From the NCBI GenBank assembly GCA_900766355.1, contig CAAFVD010000051.1:1-22831 (forward strand): DNA of 22,831 nt, given 5' to 3'. The notes under the pieces were generated by a model that saw nothing but the letters and a program-made list of their open reading frames with translations, ran no database searches and had not been told where the DNA came from. Positions 1 to 7,311 of this stretch are shown piece after piece. The stretch is from Candidatus Gastranaerophilales bacterium (GTDB lineage Bacteria; Cyanobacteriota; Vampirovibrionia; Gastranaerophilales; Gastranaerophilaceae). Positions within the stretch are counted from its first letter, which is position 1. The number at the start of each line of letters is the position of its first letter. Both the position numbers and the translations under genes were made by a program.

Positions 1-1
1 G

Positions 2-1630
2 ATGAAAAAGAGCGATTTTGTAGGGATTGATAGAGCTTGTATTGATAAGTTCAAAGCACCAATAGAAAAGTTTAAAACAAATGACCATTTGCAAGCTTGG
101 GCAAAGAAAAAGCTTGAACTTATTATGACAAAGGTTTATGAAGGCAGATATCATTCTGTTGCAGAAGATAGGCAAGAGATATTAGAGGATTGGAAAACCC
201 ATTTAAATAATCCTAAAAATGAGTTTAAAGATACAGAAAAATTACTTATCATGTCTGCAATTACTCTACCTTTAGAAAGAACAAATGATATTTTACCTCC
301 ACGTCTCAATAAAACTGTTTTAGCAAATGTTATGGATAGAGTTAAAAATGGGGAAAAGATAAATATCAATAAAACTTATACTAAAGAATTAAGAGAAACA
401 TATTTAAAAGATAAGTTAGGCGAGAAGAAGGGTGAGTGGGTTATAATTCCTTCTAAAATAAATAATCCTGAAAAGTTTAAAGAAAATGTTGAAGCTCTAA
501 AAGTGCTTTCTAATTACACATGGTGTACACATAATAAAAGAGCTGAGTTATATTTAGGTGATGGGGATTTTCATATTTATGTTGAAAATGAACAACCCAA
601 AATCGGCATAAGATTTATTGGTGATACCGTTCGAGAAATTCAAGGTGAAAAGAACGATGGAAATATTCCATATAAATACGTAACATCTGTATTAGAACAT
701 ATAAATGGTAAAAAACTCAGTCTAAATGCAAAATCTAGTATGGAAAAATTAAAATTAATGGTGAAAGATATAGAAGTTGTAAAAAATGATTTGAGTGAGG
801 CGATAAAAAATAATGATGCCGAAGAAATATTCAAATATTTAGGTTATATAAAAAATGATACCAAACAAAAATCGTCACAAGGTTTTATTTCAAGAATAAA
901 GAATATAATTTTCCCAAATAAAGAAAAGGAAAATATTGCTTCAGAAGGTTTGACGCTTGATTTTTATAAGCAACCAGGTTCTTTTAGTAAATTTTCTCAT
1001 AATTCAATTTATGGGAATATGACGTTTGAGGATCTTGGAATTGATGAAAACCGACTTTTAGAAAAGGTTAAAATTATACGTGGTGATGCGTTTTTTAAGG
1101 ATAGTAATTTAACTTCGTTGCATAATGTTGAGAGTATAGGTGGTGATGCGAGGTTTTACGAATCTAAAATTAAAAAATTAGGGAATTTAAAACATATTGG
1201 AGGTTCTGCTGATTTTTCATATTCTAAAATTACAAACTTGAATAATTTAGAGAGCATTGGAGGAACTGCGACTTTTTGCAATTCAAAAATTACATCGTTG
1301 AATCATTTGAAAAGCGTTGGAGGTAGTGTTAGACTAACTGATTCTGAATTGAATAATTTGGGAGATTTAAGTAGTGTTGGAGGTTCAATATTTTTTGATA
1401 ACTCTAAAATAAAATCATTAAATCATTTAAAAAGGGTTGAAAAAGATATTTCTTTTACAAATAGTATGATAGAAAACCTTGGAGAACTTGAATATGTCGG
1501 AGGGTGTATAAAGGGACTAAATCCAGAAATTGATATATCAAGATTAAAGAAAACAGATAATGTAGTTTCTAAAGAAACTAACCATCAAATGGACGAAAGT
1601 AGTTTTTTTGTAGATATTATGAATTTATAA
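2..1630 (+). CDS. Leucine-rich-repeat protein with N-terminal Trp-Cys domain (possibly 5'-truncated)
   Basis: The reading frame is open to the left edge and the first ATG is at base 2, so neither a ribosome site nor the true start can be judged; the protein may begin upstream. Residues 1-135 are helical and charged. Residues about 145-235 form a mixed domain with a TWCT motif (173-176), LGDGDFHIY (185-193) and a GEKNDGNIPY segment. It resembles the PcfJ-like domain found in plasmid and phage proteins, judged by eye only. A charged linker follows, then seven 20-residue repeats (361-500) of the pattern IGGxAxFxxSKIxxLxxLxx, a leucine-rich solenoid probably used for binding. There is no signal peptide in the visible part. 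The gene converges on the next one with a 29-bp gap. The biological role is unknown. Confidence 0.75.
   Translation: MKKSDFVGIDRACIDKFKAPIEKFKTNDHLQAWAKKKLELIMTKVYEGRYHSVAEDRQEILEDWKTHLNNPKNEFKDTEKLLIMSAITLPLERTNDILPPRLNKTVLANVMDRVKNGEKININKTYTKELRETYLKDKLGEKKGEWVIIPSKINNPEKFKENVEALKVLSNYTWCTHNKRAELYLGDGDFHIYVENEQPKIGIRFIGDTVREIQGEKNDGNIPYKYVTSVLEHINGKKLSLNAKSSMEKLKLMVKDIEVVKNDLSEAIKNNDAEEIFKYLGYIKNDTKQKSSQGFISRIKNIIFPNKEKENIASEGLTLDFYKQPGSFSKFSHNSIYGNMTFEDLGIDENRLLEKVKIIRGDAFFKDSNLTSLHNVESIGGDARFYESKIKKLGNLKHIGGSADFSYSKITNLNNLESIGGTATFCNSKITSLNHLKSVGGSVRLTDSELNNLGDLSSVGGSIFFDNSKIKSLNHLKRVEKDISFTNSMIENLGELEYVGGCIKGLNPEIDISRLKKTDNVVSKETNHQMDESSFFVDIMNL
1082..1501 (+). repeat. Seven in-frame 60-bp repeats encoding a 20-residue leucine-rich solenoid
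   Basis: Residues 361-500 fall into seven units of exactly 20 residues with no insertion or deletion. Conserved positions are a paired glycine at the unit junction, an aromatic or hydrophobic residue at position 5, Ser at 8, Ile/Leu at 10, and Leu at 13 and 16. The DNA copies have diverged, so this is an old protein repeat and not a fresh tandem duplication. The last unit keeps the pattern but has lost the starting Gly pair (EKDISF). Confidence 0.85.
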
Positions 1631-1659
1631 TGTCAAAATTTGTGGCTAAATAAAATACT

Positions 1660-2856
1660 TTATTTTAATAGATGTCTTTTTTGCAGCCCATTTAGAATTC
1701 TAAATCTTAGGTAATTTCTAAAATCTCCCATTTCTGCTCTGAAATTATTAAATGTTTTGTGAGGCATTTGGTGTTGTTCTGCAAGTTTATCTACTTTATT
1801 AAAATCTTTAATAAGTCCGGTTTTAAACCTATCTGGTTGATATACTGTCCAAGCTTGATGAGGGTAGTATGAAGAACGACATTCGTTAGTGTTTTGGTTG
1901 AGCAACATTTGTTCAAACATAGGGTAACTTAAATCGTGGTATTCTTGTTTAATGTTATTTTTGTATTTTTTTAATTTTTCTGGCATTATAACTTCAGGAG
2001 TTGAGATTTCTTCATCTTCGTAATGGAATTTTTCTAGGTATTCCATAGAGCCAATTCCAACTATTTGGATTGATTTAGAAAATTTTTCTAAAATTCCCAT
2101 ATCATCTGCGTAGTTTGACATTACTTCAAGGAAAGAAGTGACTCCTTTTCCTGTTGAAATATAATCGGTTAATACGGTTTTTTTACCTGTTTTTTCAAAG
2201 TTATCAACAATAGTTTTTGGGTCAGCTTTAGCCCTTTTTAAGTATTTACGATAGGCAGTAATTTCTTCTTTTGTTGGCGCTAAGTTTTCTTTTCTAACCA
2301 TACCTTCTGTTTTGTCAGGTAAGTACCAATATTTTGAAAACGCAACAAATTTATAGTTCTTAGGGTCTATTCCGTCCTTCATCCAAGAAGCAGCATCTAA
2401 GAACCATTTTGGACTTCTACCTACACTGATAATTGGTTGGTCTTTGAATTTGGTATATATTTGAGCAGTTTTGATAAATTCATTCATTGTAAAATCAGTT
2501 TTAAGAGGTAGGCTTGCATATTTTTTGTCATAAAGATTACTTTCGTTTGCTTGTAAAACTTTATCGAAATCATTACAGCGTTTTTCGTAAAATTCAATTT
2601 TATAAGGTTTAAGGTTTTTATATGTATTGTAATCAATATCTTGAATAGTTCTATTATGAGAATCACTAGGGTTGCGTGAACCAAAATGTATGTTTGTTAA
2701 TATATTGGCTTGAGCATATGCATTATTTGGTAAATTGTTTAAATTTATTTGTTGAGCATTATTTCCTGCAAAATGTAGGTTGTTTTGTTTGATAGGACTT
2801 GTTGAAGTCTTTTGTGGTTGAGATAGTTTGTGATAGTTGATATTTGATACTAGCAT
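1660..2856 (-). CDS. Orphan protein with a phosphoribosyltransferase-like PRPP-loop motif
   Basis: The longest frame begins with TTG at 2868. The ATG at 2856 (MLVSNINYHK) is preferred because GGGG lies 6 nt upstream of it; this gives 398 residues. The first ~65 residues are Asn/Gln-rich, look disordered and carry two aromatic-Gly motifs, LHFAGN and IHFGSR. Near residue 142 is a strand-turn SVGRSPKWF, and near residue 229 is VLTDYISTGKG. The latter resembles the type I phosphoribosyltransferase PRPP loop (hydrophobic strand, acidic pair, TG), though one acidic residue is replaced by Tyr. I infer a PRTase-like fold in the middle of the protein. Substrate and pathway are unknown, and the C-terminal third is unrecognised. 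The gene stands alone, upstream of nothing on its own strand, and lies just after the slipin terminator. Confidence 0.7.
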   Translation of the reverse strand: MLVSNINYHKLSQPQKTSTSPIKQNNLHFAGNNAQQINLNNLPNNAYAQANILTNIHFGSRNPSDSHNRTIQDIDYNTYKNLKPYKIEFYEKRCNDFDKVLQANESNLYDKKYASLPLKTDFTMNEFIKTAQIYTKFKDQPIISVGRSPKWFLDAASWMKDGIDPKNYKFVAFSKYWYLPDKTEGMVRKENLAPTKEEITAYRKYLKRAKADPKTIVDNFEKTGKKTVLTDYISTGKGVTSFLEVMSNYADDMGILEKFSKSIQIVGIGSMEYLEKFHYEDEEISTPEVIMPEKLKKYKNNIKQEYHDLSYPMFEQMLLNQNTNECRSSYYPHQAWTVYQPDRFKTGLIKDFNKVDKLAEQHQMPHKTFNNFRAEMGDFRNYLRFRILNGLQKRHLLK

Positions 2857-2930
2857 ATTTTTCCCCAATTTTTTATCTTGTAATATTTTATAAACCTTGT
2901 AAATAATATTTTTGCTAGTTAAAAATAAAA

Positions 2931-2960
2931 AAAACGGGCGAAATTCAATTCGTCCGTTTT
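2931..2960 (-). terminator. Rho-independent terminator of the DUF1858-nfeD-slipin operon
   Basis: On the minus strand AAAACGG pairs with CCGTTTT, then one mismatch, then CGAA pairs with TTCG around a 6-nt loop. A long T-tract follows (the A-run at 2921-2934). It starts 22 bp after the slipin stop codon. Confidence 0.9.
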
Positions 2961-2982
2961 GTCAAAAATGTCTTGTTAAATT

Positions 2983-3951
2983 TTATTTATCAAACATTTG
3001 TTTAATGCCATCGACAGAGCTTAGGATTCCTGTTGCTTCGTAAGGCATATAAACAACTTTGTTATCTTTGCCTGATGTTATTGTTTTCATTGTTTCTAGG
3101 TACTTCATCGCAATTAAGTATTTGTCAGGTTGTCCTTTATCTGCAAGTGCATCAATAATTTTTTGAATAGCTTGTTTTTCACCATCAGCTTCAAGGATTC
3201 TAGCTTGCTTTTCCCCATCTGCTCTTAGGATTGCAGCTTGTTTTTGACCTTCAGCTCTATTAATTGCGGCTTCTTTTTCACCTTCTGCTTGCAAGATTGC
3301 AGCTTTCTTTTGTCCTTCTGCTTCAAGAATTGCAGCACGTCTGTCACGTTCAGCTTTCATTTGTTTTTCCATTGCAGTTTGAATATCTACAGGAGGAATA
3401 ATGTCTTGAAGCTCAACTCTGTTGACTTTTACACCCCATTTATTTGTTGCCTCATCAAGAATTGCTCTTAATTCTTGGTTGATTTTATCACGAGAAACCA
3501 AAGTTTCATCAAGGTCTATTTGCCCAACTAGATTTCTAAGTGTTGTTTGGGTAAGCTTTTCTATAGCTTCAGGTAAGTTTTCAATCTCATAAACTGCTGA
3601 TTTTGGGTCAACTATTTGGAAGTACAAAAGAGCATTAATACTAATTGAAACATTATCTTTTGTAATTACATTTTGACGAGGAAAATCATAAACAGTTTCT
3701 CTTAAATCAATTCTTTCTTTTTCTTTTACAAAAGAATATGATTTGCCATCAAGTCCTTTTTGAGAGATTTTCCATGAAATAGGTCTTGGTGTTTCAATTA
3801 TTGGGAATATAAAATTAAGCCCAGATTCAAGTATTCTTTCGAATTTTCCTAATCGTTCTATGATTACAACTTCTGCCTGTTTTACAATAATTACACCTTT
3901 GTACACAAATATAACTGCGGCAGCAATTAATAATAAAGTCACTATAGACAT
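2983..3951 (-). CDS. qmcA: SPFH/stomatin family protein, QmcA-like slipin
   Basis: Membrane-anchored SPFH scaffold of the stomatin/prohibitin superfamily, thought to organise membrane microdomains and protease complexes. The start is set at 3951 (MSIVTLLL), with AGGGGG 6 nt upstream; an ATG 12 codons earlier would overlap nfeD and has no ribosome site. Length is 322 residues. Residues 2-20 form an N-terminal membrane anchor. The SPFH domain follows, including ERLGKFERILESGLNFIFP and DNVSISINALLYFQI. Then comes a helical region with about five AEGxKxAAIL-type repeats at 10-11 residue spacing, typical of slipins. NfeD ends 16 bp upstream, the usual partner pairing (qmcA-ybbJ in E. coli). The gene ends at a strong terminator. 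The family assignment is secure; the symbol is by similarity. Confidence 0.93.
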   Translation of the reverse strand: MSIVTLLLIAAAVIFVYKGVIIVKQAEVVIIERLGKFERILESGLNFIFPIIETPRPISWKISQKGLDGKSYSFVKEKERIDLRETVYDFPRQNVITKDNVSISINALLYFQIVDPKSAVYEIENLPEAIEKLTQTTLRNLVGQIDLDETLVSRDKINQELRAILDEATNKWGVKVNRVELQDIIPPVDIQTAMEKQMKAERDRRAAILEAEGQKKAAILQAEGEKEAAINRAEGQKQAAILRADGEKQARILEADGEKQAIQKIIDALADKGQPDKYLIAMKYLETMKTITSGKDNKVVYMPYEATGILSSVDGIKQMFDK

Positions 3952-3967
3952 AAAAATCCCCCTATGT

Positions 3968-4396
3968 TTATTTTTTGAGTTTAACACTCATGATTAAACT
4001 TTCATGTTTTACAATTTCCACAATAGAACCTATTGGGATAATTTCATTATTTATAGAACGAGCGTTCCATCTTTCGTCATAAATAGAAATAACTCCAGAA
4101 TCAGAAGTTACTTCTTCGATAACTTTTGCAGTTTGTCCAATATATTTACTTTCCATACCTGTTTTTGAGTTCTTTTGGTTTTTTGATTTGATAAGCAAAG
4201 GTCGTAAAAACCAAAGTAAAAGAAGTGACAAAACAACAAATATAAGCATTAATATATTAATATCAGTAATTATAAAAGAGGCAATTGCTGTAATAAATGA
4301 TGCTATTGCAAAGTTGAGAAAGAATAGCATTGGAGTGAACATTTCTAAAACAAGAAATACAAGTCCTAATATTACAAGTAATTGCCACATAATCAT
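3968..4396 (-). CDS. nfeD: NfeD-like membrane protein with C-terminal OB-fold
   Basis: Short (class 1b type) NfeD of 142 residues. Two or three hydrophobic helices occupy residues 3-69 (including WQLLVILGLVFLVLEMF and ILMLIFVVLSLLLLWFL), followed by a basic stretch. A soluble beta-rich domain (85-142: IGQTAKVIEEV, GVISIYDERWNAR, IPIGSIVEIV) matches the NfeD OB-fold. It lacks the serine-protease (ClpP-like) domain of long NfeD proteins. AGGTG lies 5 nt before the first ATG. It sits between a DUF1858 gene (42-bp gap) and the slipin (16-bp gap), and NfeD OB domains are known partners of slipins. It probably acts with the slipin at the inner membrane. Confidence 0.92.
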   Translation of the reverse strand: MIMWQLLVILGLVFLVLEMFTPMLFFLNFAIASFITAIASFIITDINILMLIFVVLSLLLLWFLRPLLIKSKNQKNSKTGMESKYIGQTAKVIEEVTSDSGVISIYDERWNARSINNEIIPIGSIVEIVKHESLIMSVKLKK

Positions 4397-4438
4397 AAAT
4401 TCACCTTAACATAGTTATTGTGTAAATATAATAGTTAA

Positions 4439-4642
4439 CTATTTATTGATAAGTTCGTTAATATCATTAACCATATCATCAGGGTTGAAACCGTGAACAC
4501 GAGCTCCTGCTTCTAAGTTTTCAAAACGAGCTGCTGCACAACCTATGCAACCAAGACCGTATTTAGCAAAAACTTCTAAGCTTTCAGGATATTGTTGAAC
4601 GATATCCATAATTCCCATTTCTTTTGTAACTTTCTTTTCCAT
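4439..4642 (-). CDS. DUF1858 small redox-type CxxC protein
   Basis: A 67-residue protein matching the DUF1858 family, also known as the hybrid-cluster-protein-associated disulfide domain. The pattern is an N-terminal helix (IMDIVQQYPESLEVFAKYG), then GLGCIGCAAARFENLEAGARVHG with the CxxC pair at C32 and C35, then a C-terminal helix. Such proteins are thought to be small thiol or metal-binding redox proteins; the substrate is unknown. AAAAGGAG lies 8 nt before the ATG. It is the first gene of the run leading to nfeD and the slipin, so it is probably cotranscribed with them, although a functional link is not established. Confidence 0.9.
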   Translation of the reverse strand: MEKKVTKEMGIMDIVQQYPESLEVFAKYGLGCIGCAAARFENLEAGARVHGFNPDDMVNDINELINK

Positions 4643-4681
4643 AGTATAAAACTCCTTTTATAAAGTAGTATGTGTTTTTTG

Positions 4682-4709
4682 TTGACTTTTAAAAAATCAT
4701 CATTAAATA
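4682..4709 (+). promoter_or_regulatory. Possible sigma70-type promoter for the small gene at 4741
   Basis: TTGACT (4682-4687) is separated by 16 bp from TAAATA (4704-4709). The -35 is good and the -10 is poor (three of six). It lies 31 bp upstream of the start codon, in the short region divergent from the DUF1858 operon. Confidence 0.3.
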
Positions 4710-4740
4710 AATTGTACAACAAAAAGTGAGGTTTTCAAAG

Positions 4741-4911
4741 ATGGGTTTTATTAAAAATTTATTTAACAACAATGAATCAACAGTAATTGGTTTATGTGAT
4801 TTAAAACGCAGACAACCAGAAAATATTATTTATGAAACAAAATCGTATGTTTTGAATCAATTATTCATGGAAACACCTGAAAATAATATTTTATTAAGGC
4901 AAGTTATTTAA
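4741..4911 (+). CDS. Small orphan protein, 56 residues
   Basis: The ATG at 4741 (MGFIKNLFNNN) is preferred over the in-frame GTG at 4726 because GTGAGG, containing a GAGG ribosome site, ends 9 nt before it. The protein has an amphipathic N-terminus (GFIKNLF), one Cys, a basic patch (DLKRRQPEN) and a helical C-terminus (YVLNQLFMETPENN). There are no membrane segments and no recognised family. It converges with the TolC-like gene, leaving only 8 bp between the stop codons, and diverges from the DUF1858 operon. It is probably real because of its ribosome site and plausible composition, but short frames of this size can arise by chance. Confidence 0.5.
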   Translation: MGFIKNLFNNNESTVIGLCDLKRRQPENIIYETKSYVLNQLFMETPENNILLRQVI

Positions 4912-4919
4912 TTAGTTAT

Positions 4920-6467
4920 TTATAGTTTATCTTTTTTAGATTTATCGTCTTTAGCTTCTTCTTCGGCTCTATGTTCGCAGTGCATTGAAGCTTCAAGTTT
5001 ATCTATGATTTCTTTATAGTGATAATGTAGTGCGTGTTCAGCTTGAGCATGCAAATCATCGAAATGGTAGTGCATTGCAATTTCTAAGTCGGCTAAAGAT
5101 GTATTGTATTCATAAAGTCGTTTTATATATTCTATTTTTGCATTGTTATAATTCTTTCTGGCACTTTGTAGTGCAATATAATCACTTTTCCCTTCGTTAT
5201 ATCTTTTGCTTACAAGATTAAACTCGTCTAGCGCATCTTTTGCCTCTTGTTTGGAAATATCAATTTGTTCTTCATTTTTGTTTACTATTAAAAAACATCG
5301 TTTTACCTCAAAGTATAAATTCTGTTTGAATTCATTTACAGAATTGTCTGCAAGGTTTAGGTTTGCTTTTGCTCTATCTATTTCATGCTTGAATTGTTTT
5401 ATATTTAAAGCCGTTGACATATTGATATACATATTTATATCGTTATTAGAGTCGTGTCTATAATTAAAATAGTTGTATCCAACATTTCCTGTTATAGCTG
5501 GATAATATTGACGTTTAACATAAATTAGGGCTTGTTTCATTGCTTTTTGTGTAGCTTCAAGTACCCATAAGTCAGGGCTGTTATGATAAGCAAGTCCATA
5601 AGCCTCATCAAGTGTAAATGGTAATACTTTTAACTTAGATTCGTCATTCATTTCAATCTTTGATTTAAGAGCAACATTTTTTATGTTCTTATCATTAGAA
5701 GTTTGGTTTGTTTTTATTGAGTCAGGGATAAATTTGTCTGTAAAATTGAATGTATAAAGTTTTTCTATATCAAAATCAGGAGAATATGCTGAGTACATTT
5801 CATTAGCAAGATTGGTGAAAGCTACATCGTAGTTGTTTTCGGCATCAGATAGTCTAAGCTCTGCATCTCGTAAAAAAACTTTTGCTTCCAAATAATCTAT
5901 TTGGCTTTTTTGACCTGTTTCATAAAGATGTTTTGCAAGTTCTACGTTTTTTTGATTTATAAGAACATTCGTTTGTTCAACTTCAAGTTCGGCTTTAGCT
6001 TTCAAAACATCAAAATATTTCATTTTTATTTTGAAAATAGTATTACAAATGCTATCCATGAATTCATATTCAGCTGCAAGTTTGTAAAAATGCTCCATTC
6101 GGATTAATGAGTTAGATTTACCAAAATCCCATATTAGTTGTTGCAAATATACTCCAGCAGAAGGTAATTGCCTATAAGCAGAGCCATGTTCATCGTTTTT
6201 GTTGGAATTATATTCTTGATAAACTCCAACACCAGCACCAATTGTTGGGAAATATGCAGATTTTGCAATTCCTAAGTTGCTATCTGCAATATATAAGTTG
6301 TACTCTTGTTTTTTTATGATTGGACTATTGTTAATTGCGATAGCGACACAGTCTGCCAATGATAAAATATCACCTTTATGTATTTGGTATTCTTCAATAG
6401 CACTTGTTGGTAGCATATTGAAAGAAAAAATAATTAATAAAATAATTATATTGATTTTAATTCTCAT
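4920..6467 (-). CDS. TolC-like outer-membrane channel (OEP family) with His-rich tail
   Basis: Outer-membrane exit duct of an efflux pump or type I secretion system. Residues 1-23 are a signal peptide (basic start, IIILLIIFSFNML core, likely cut after TSA). Two OEP repeats follow, each opening with the usual phrase: LADCVAIAINNSPIIKK near residue 37 and LDEAYGLAYHNSPDLWV near 287. Long helices carry YETGQKSQIDYLEAK and YNEGKSDYIALQSARK, the standard hairpin signatures. Length (515) is slightly above the norm because of a C-terminal tail rich in His, then Glu/Lys (residues 465-515). No inner-membrane pump or adaptor gene is adjacent. The start has no clear ribosome site; a -10 box lies only 10 nt upstream, so the mRNA may have a very short leader. 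Family secure; substrate unknown, with metal handling a possibility because of the tail. Confidence 0.92.
   Translation of the reverse strand: MRIKINIIILLIIFSFNMLPTSAIEEYQIHKGDILSLADCVAIAINNSPIIKKQEYNLYIADSNLGIAKSAYFPTIGAGVGVYQEYNSNKNDEHGSAYRQLPSAGVYLQQLIWDFGKSNSLIRMEHFYKLAAEYEFMDSICNTIFKIKMKYFDVLKAKAELEVEQTNVLINQKNVELAKHLYETGQKSQIDYLEAKVFLRDAELRLSDAENNYDVAFTNLANEMYSAYSPDFDIEKLYTFNFTDKFIPDSIKTNQTSNDKNIKNVALKSKIEMNDESKLKVLPFTLDEAYGLAYHNSPDLWVLEATQKAMKQALIYVKRQYYPAITGNVGYNYFNYRHDSNNDINMYINMSTALNIKQFKHEIDRAKANLNLADNSVNEFKQNLYFEVKRCFLIVNKNEEQIDISKQEAKDALDEFNLVSKRYNEGKSDYIALQSARKNYNNAKIEYIKRLYEYNTSLADLEIAMHYHFDDLHAQAEHALHYHYKEIIDKLEASMHCEHRAEEEAKDDKSKKDKL
4971..5075 (-). repeat. Three 15-residue-spaced His motifs in the TolC-like tail
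   Basis: MHYH, LHYH and MHCEH begin at residues 465, 480 and 495, exactly 15 residues (45 bp) apart, with further His at 473 and 478. In total there are eight His and one Cys within 35 residues, in a stretch otherwise predicted helical. Confidence 0.85.
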
Positions 6468-6477
6468 CTTAAAAATT

Positions 6478-6483
6478 ATTATA
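6478..6483 (-). promoter_or_regulatory. -10 box for the TolC-like gene
   Basis: TATAAT on the minus strand, 10 nt before the ATG at 6467. No good -35 is seen at 16-18 bp. If used, the transcript would start only about 3-5 nt before the start codon. Confidence 0.35.
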
Positions 6484-6495
6484 TCTTAAACATAA

Positions 6496-6524
6496 TAGTC
6501 AAAATACAAAGTTGGTTGTATAAT
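6496..6524 (+). promoter_or_regulatory. Sigma70-type promoter for the glycosyltransferase-galE operon
   Basis: TAGTCA (6496-6501), a 17-bp spacer and a perfect TATAAT (6519-6524), 44 bp before the start codon. The same -35 hexamer with a 17-bp spacer occurs in front of yjbQ. Confidence 0.6.
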
Positions 6525-6568
6525 AATACTTACGAAATTAAAGTTATTATTTTTATTGGAGAAGTTTT

Positions 6569-7300
6569 ATGGATAAGAATATCATCTGTATGAAATGGGG
6601 AGATAAGTTTGATGCTGGTTATGTTAACCGTTTATATGAAATGGTTGAAAAGAATATTACAATTCCTCATAGGTTTGTATGTTTCACAGACAATGGAGAA
6701 GGTATTAATCCTAATGTAGAGATTAGACCAATTCCGCCTTTATGTGAAGATGGTATTCCTGATAGAATGTGGAAAAAATTAACTGTATTCAATAAAGATT
6801 TGTATGATTTAGAAGGAACTGCACTTTTCTTAGATTTAGATATTATAGTTAGACAAAGTTTAGACCCGTTTTTCGAAGCTGAAGGTGAATTCTTGATTAT
6901 TAAAGATTGGGATTTCCCAAATGACATAATCGGGAACTCATCAGTATTTAGATTTGAAATAGGTAAACACCCTGAAGTTCTTGAACATTTTAGAGAGTTA
7001 GGGCCTGCAGTTAGAAAACATTTCCAAAATGAACAAGCATTTTTAACTTATGAAATGTTTGAAAAAGGTATATTGAAGTATTGGGATTCAGATTGGTGTG
7101 TAAGCTTTAAGCGTTGTTGTTTACACAAATTCCCTCTTTGTTGGTTTAAAGTTCCAAGAGATCCTGAAGAAGCTAAGATTCTTATTTTCCATGGAAAACC
7201 AAATCCTGAACAAGCTTATAAAGGTTACTTCGGTAAAATGGGCTTTAGAATGATTTTACCTACAAAATGGTTAGACAAATATTGGGTTCGTAATAAGTAA
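6569..7300 (+). CDS. GT-A-fold glycosyltransferase
   Basis: A 243-residue cytosolic protein with no signal peptide or membrane segment. It starts with a short strand (NIICMKWGDKF) and has LFLDLDIIV at residues 87-95. The DLD is the metal-binding DxD motif that coordinates the nucleotide-sugar diphosphate in GT-A enzymes. Near the C-terminus IFHGKPNP (206-213) fits the conserved His-Gly-Lys/Pro loop of family-8-like transferases. EQAFLTYEMF is consistent with the catalytic-domain helix. GGAG lies 7 nt before the ATG. It is followed after 11 bp by galE, so it probably uses a UDP-hexose such as UDP-galactose to decorate a surface glycan. The exact family and acceptor cannot be told from the sequence. 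Confidence 0.8.
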   Translation: MDKNIICMKWGDKFDAGYVNRLYEMVEKNITIPHRFVCFTDNGEGINPNVEIRPIPPLCEDGIPDRMWKKLTVFNKDLYDLEGTALFLDLDIIVRQSLDPFFEAEGEFLIIKDWDFPNDIIGNSSVFRFEIGKHPEVLEHFRELGPAVRKHFQNEQAFLTYEMFEKGILKYWDSDWCVSFKRCCLHKFPLCWFKVPRDPEEAKILIFHGKPNPEQAYKGYFGKMGFRMILPTKWLDKYWVRNK

Positions 7301-7311
7301 AAGAGGTTCGC

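Noticed and set aside
1082..1501. 60-bp periodicity as a CRISPR array or satellite
   Set aside because: The repeats are in-frame, diverged at DNA level and encode a regular leucine-rich solenoid; there are no constant repeats with unique spacers.
2857..2868. TTG start extending the PRTase-like protein by four residues
   Set aside because: The GGGG ribosome site lies inside this extension and is correctly spaced for the ATG at 2856.
4726..4740. GTG start for the small orphan gene
   Set aside because: The GTGAGG that contains it is better read as the ribosome site for the ATG at 4741.
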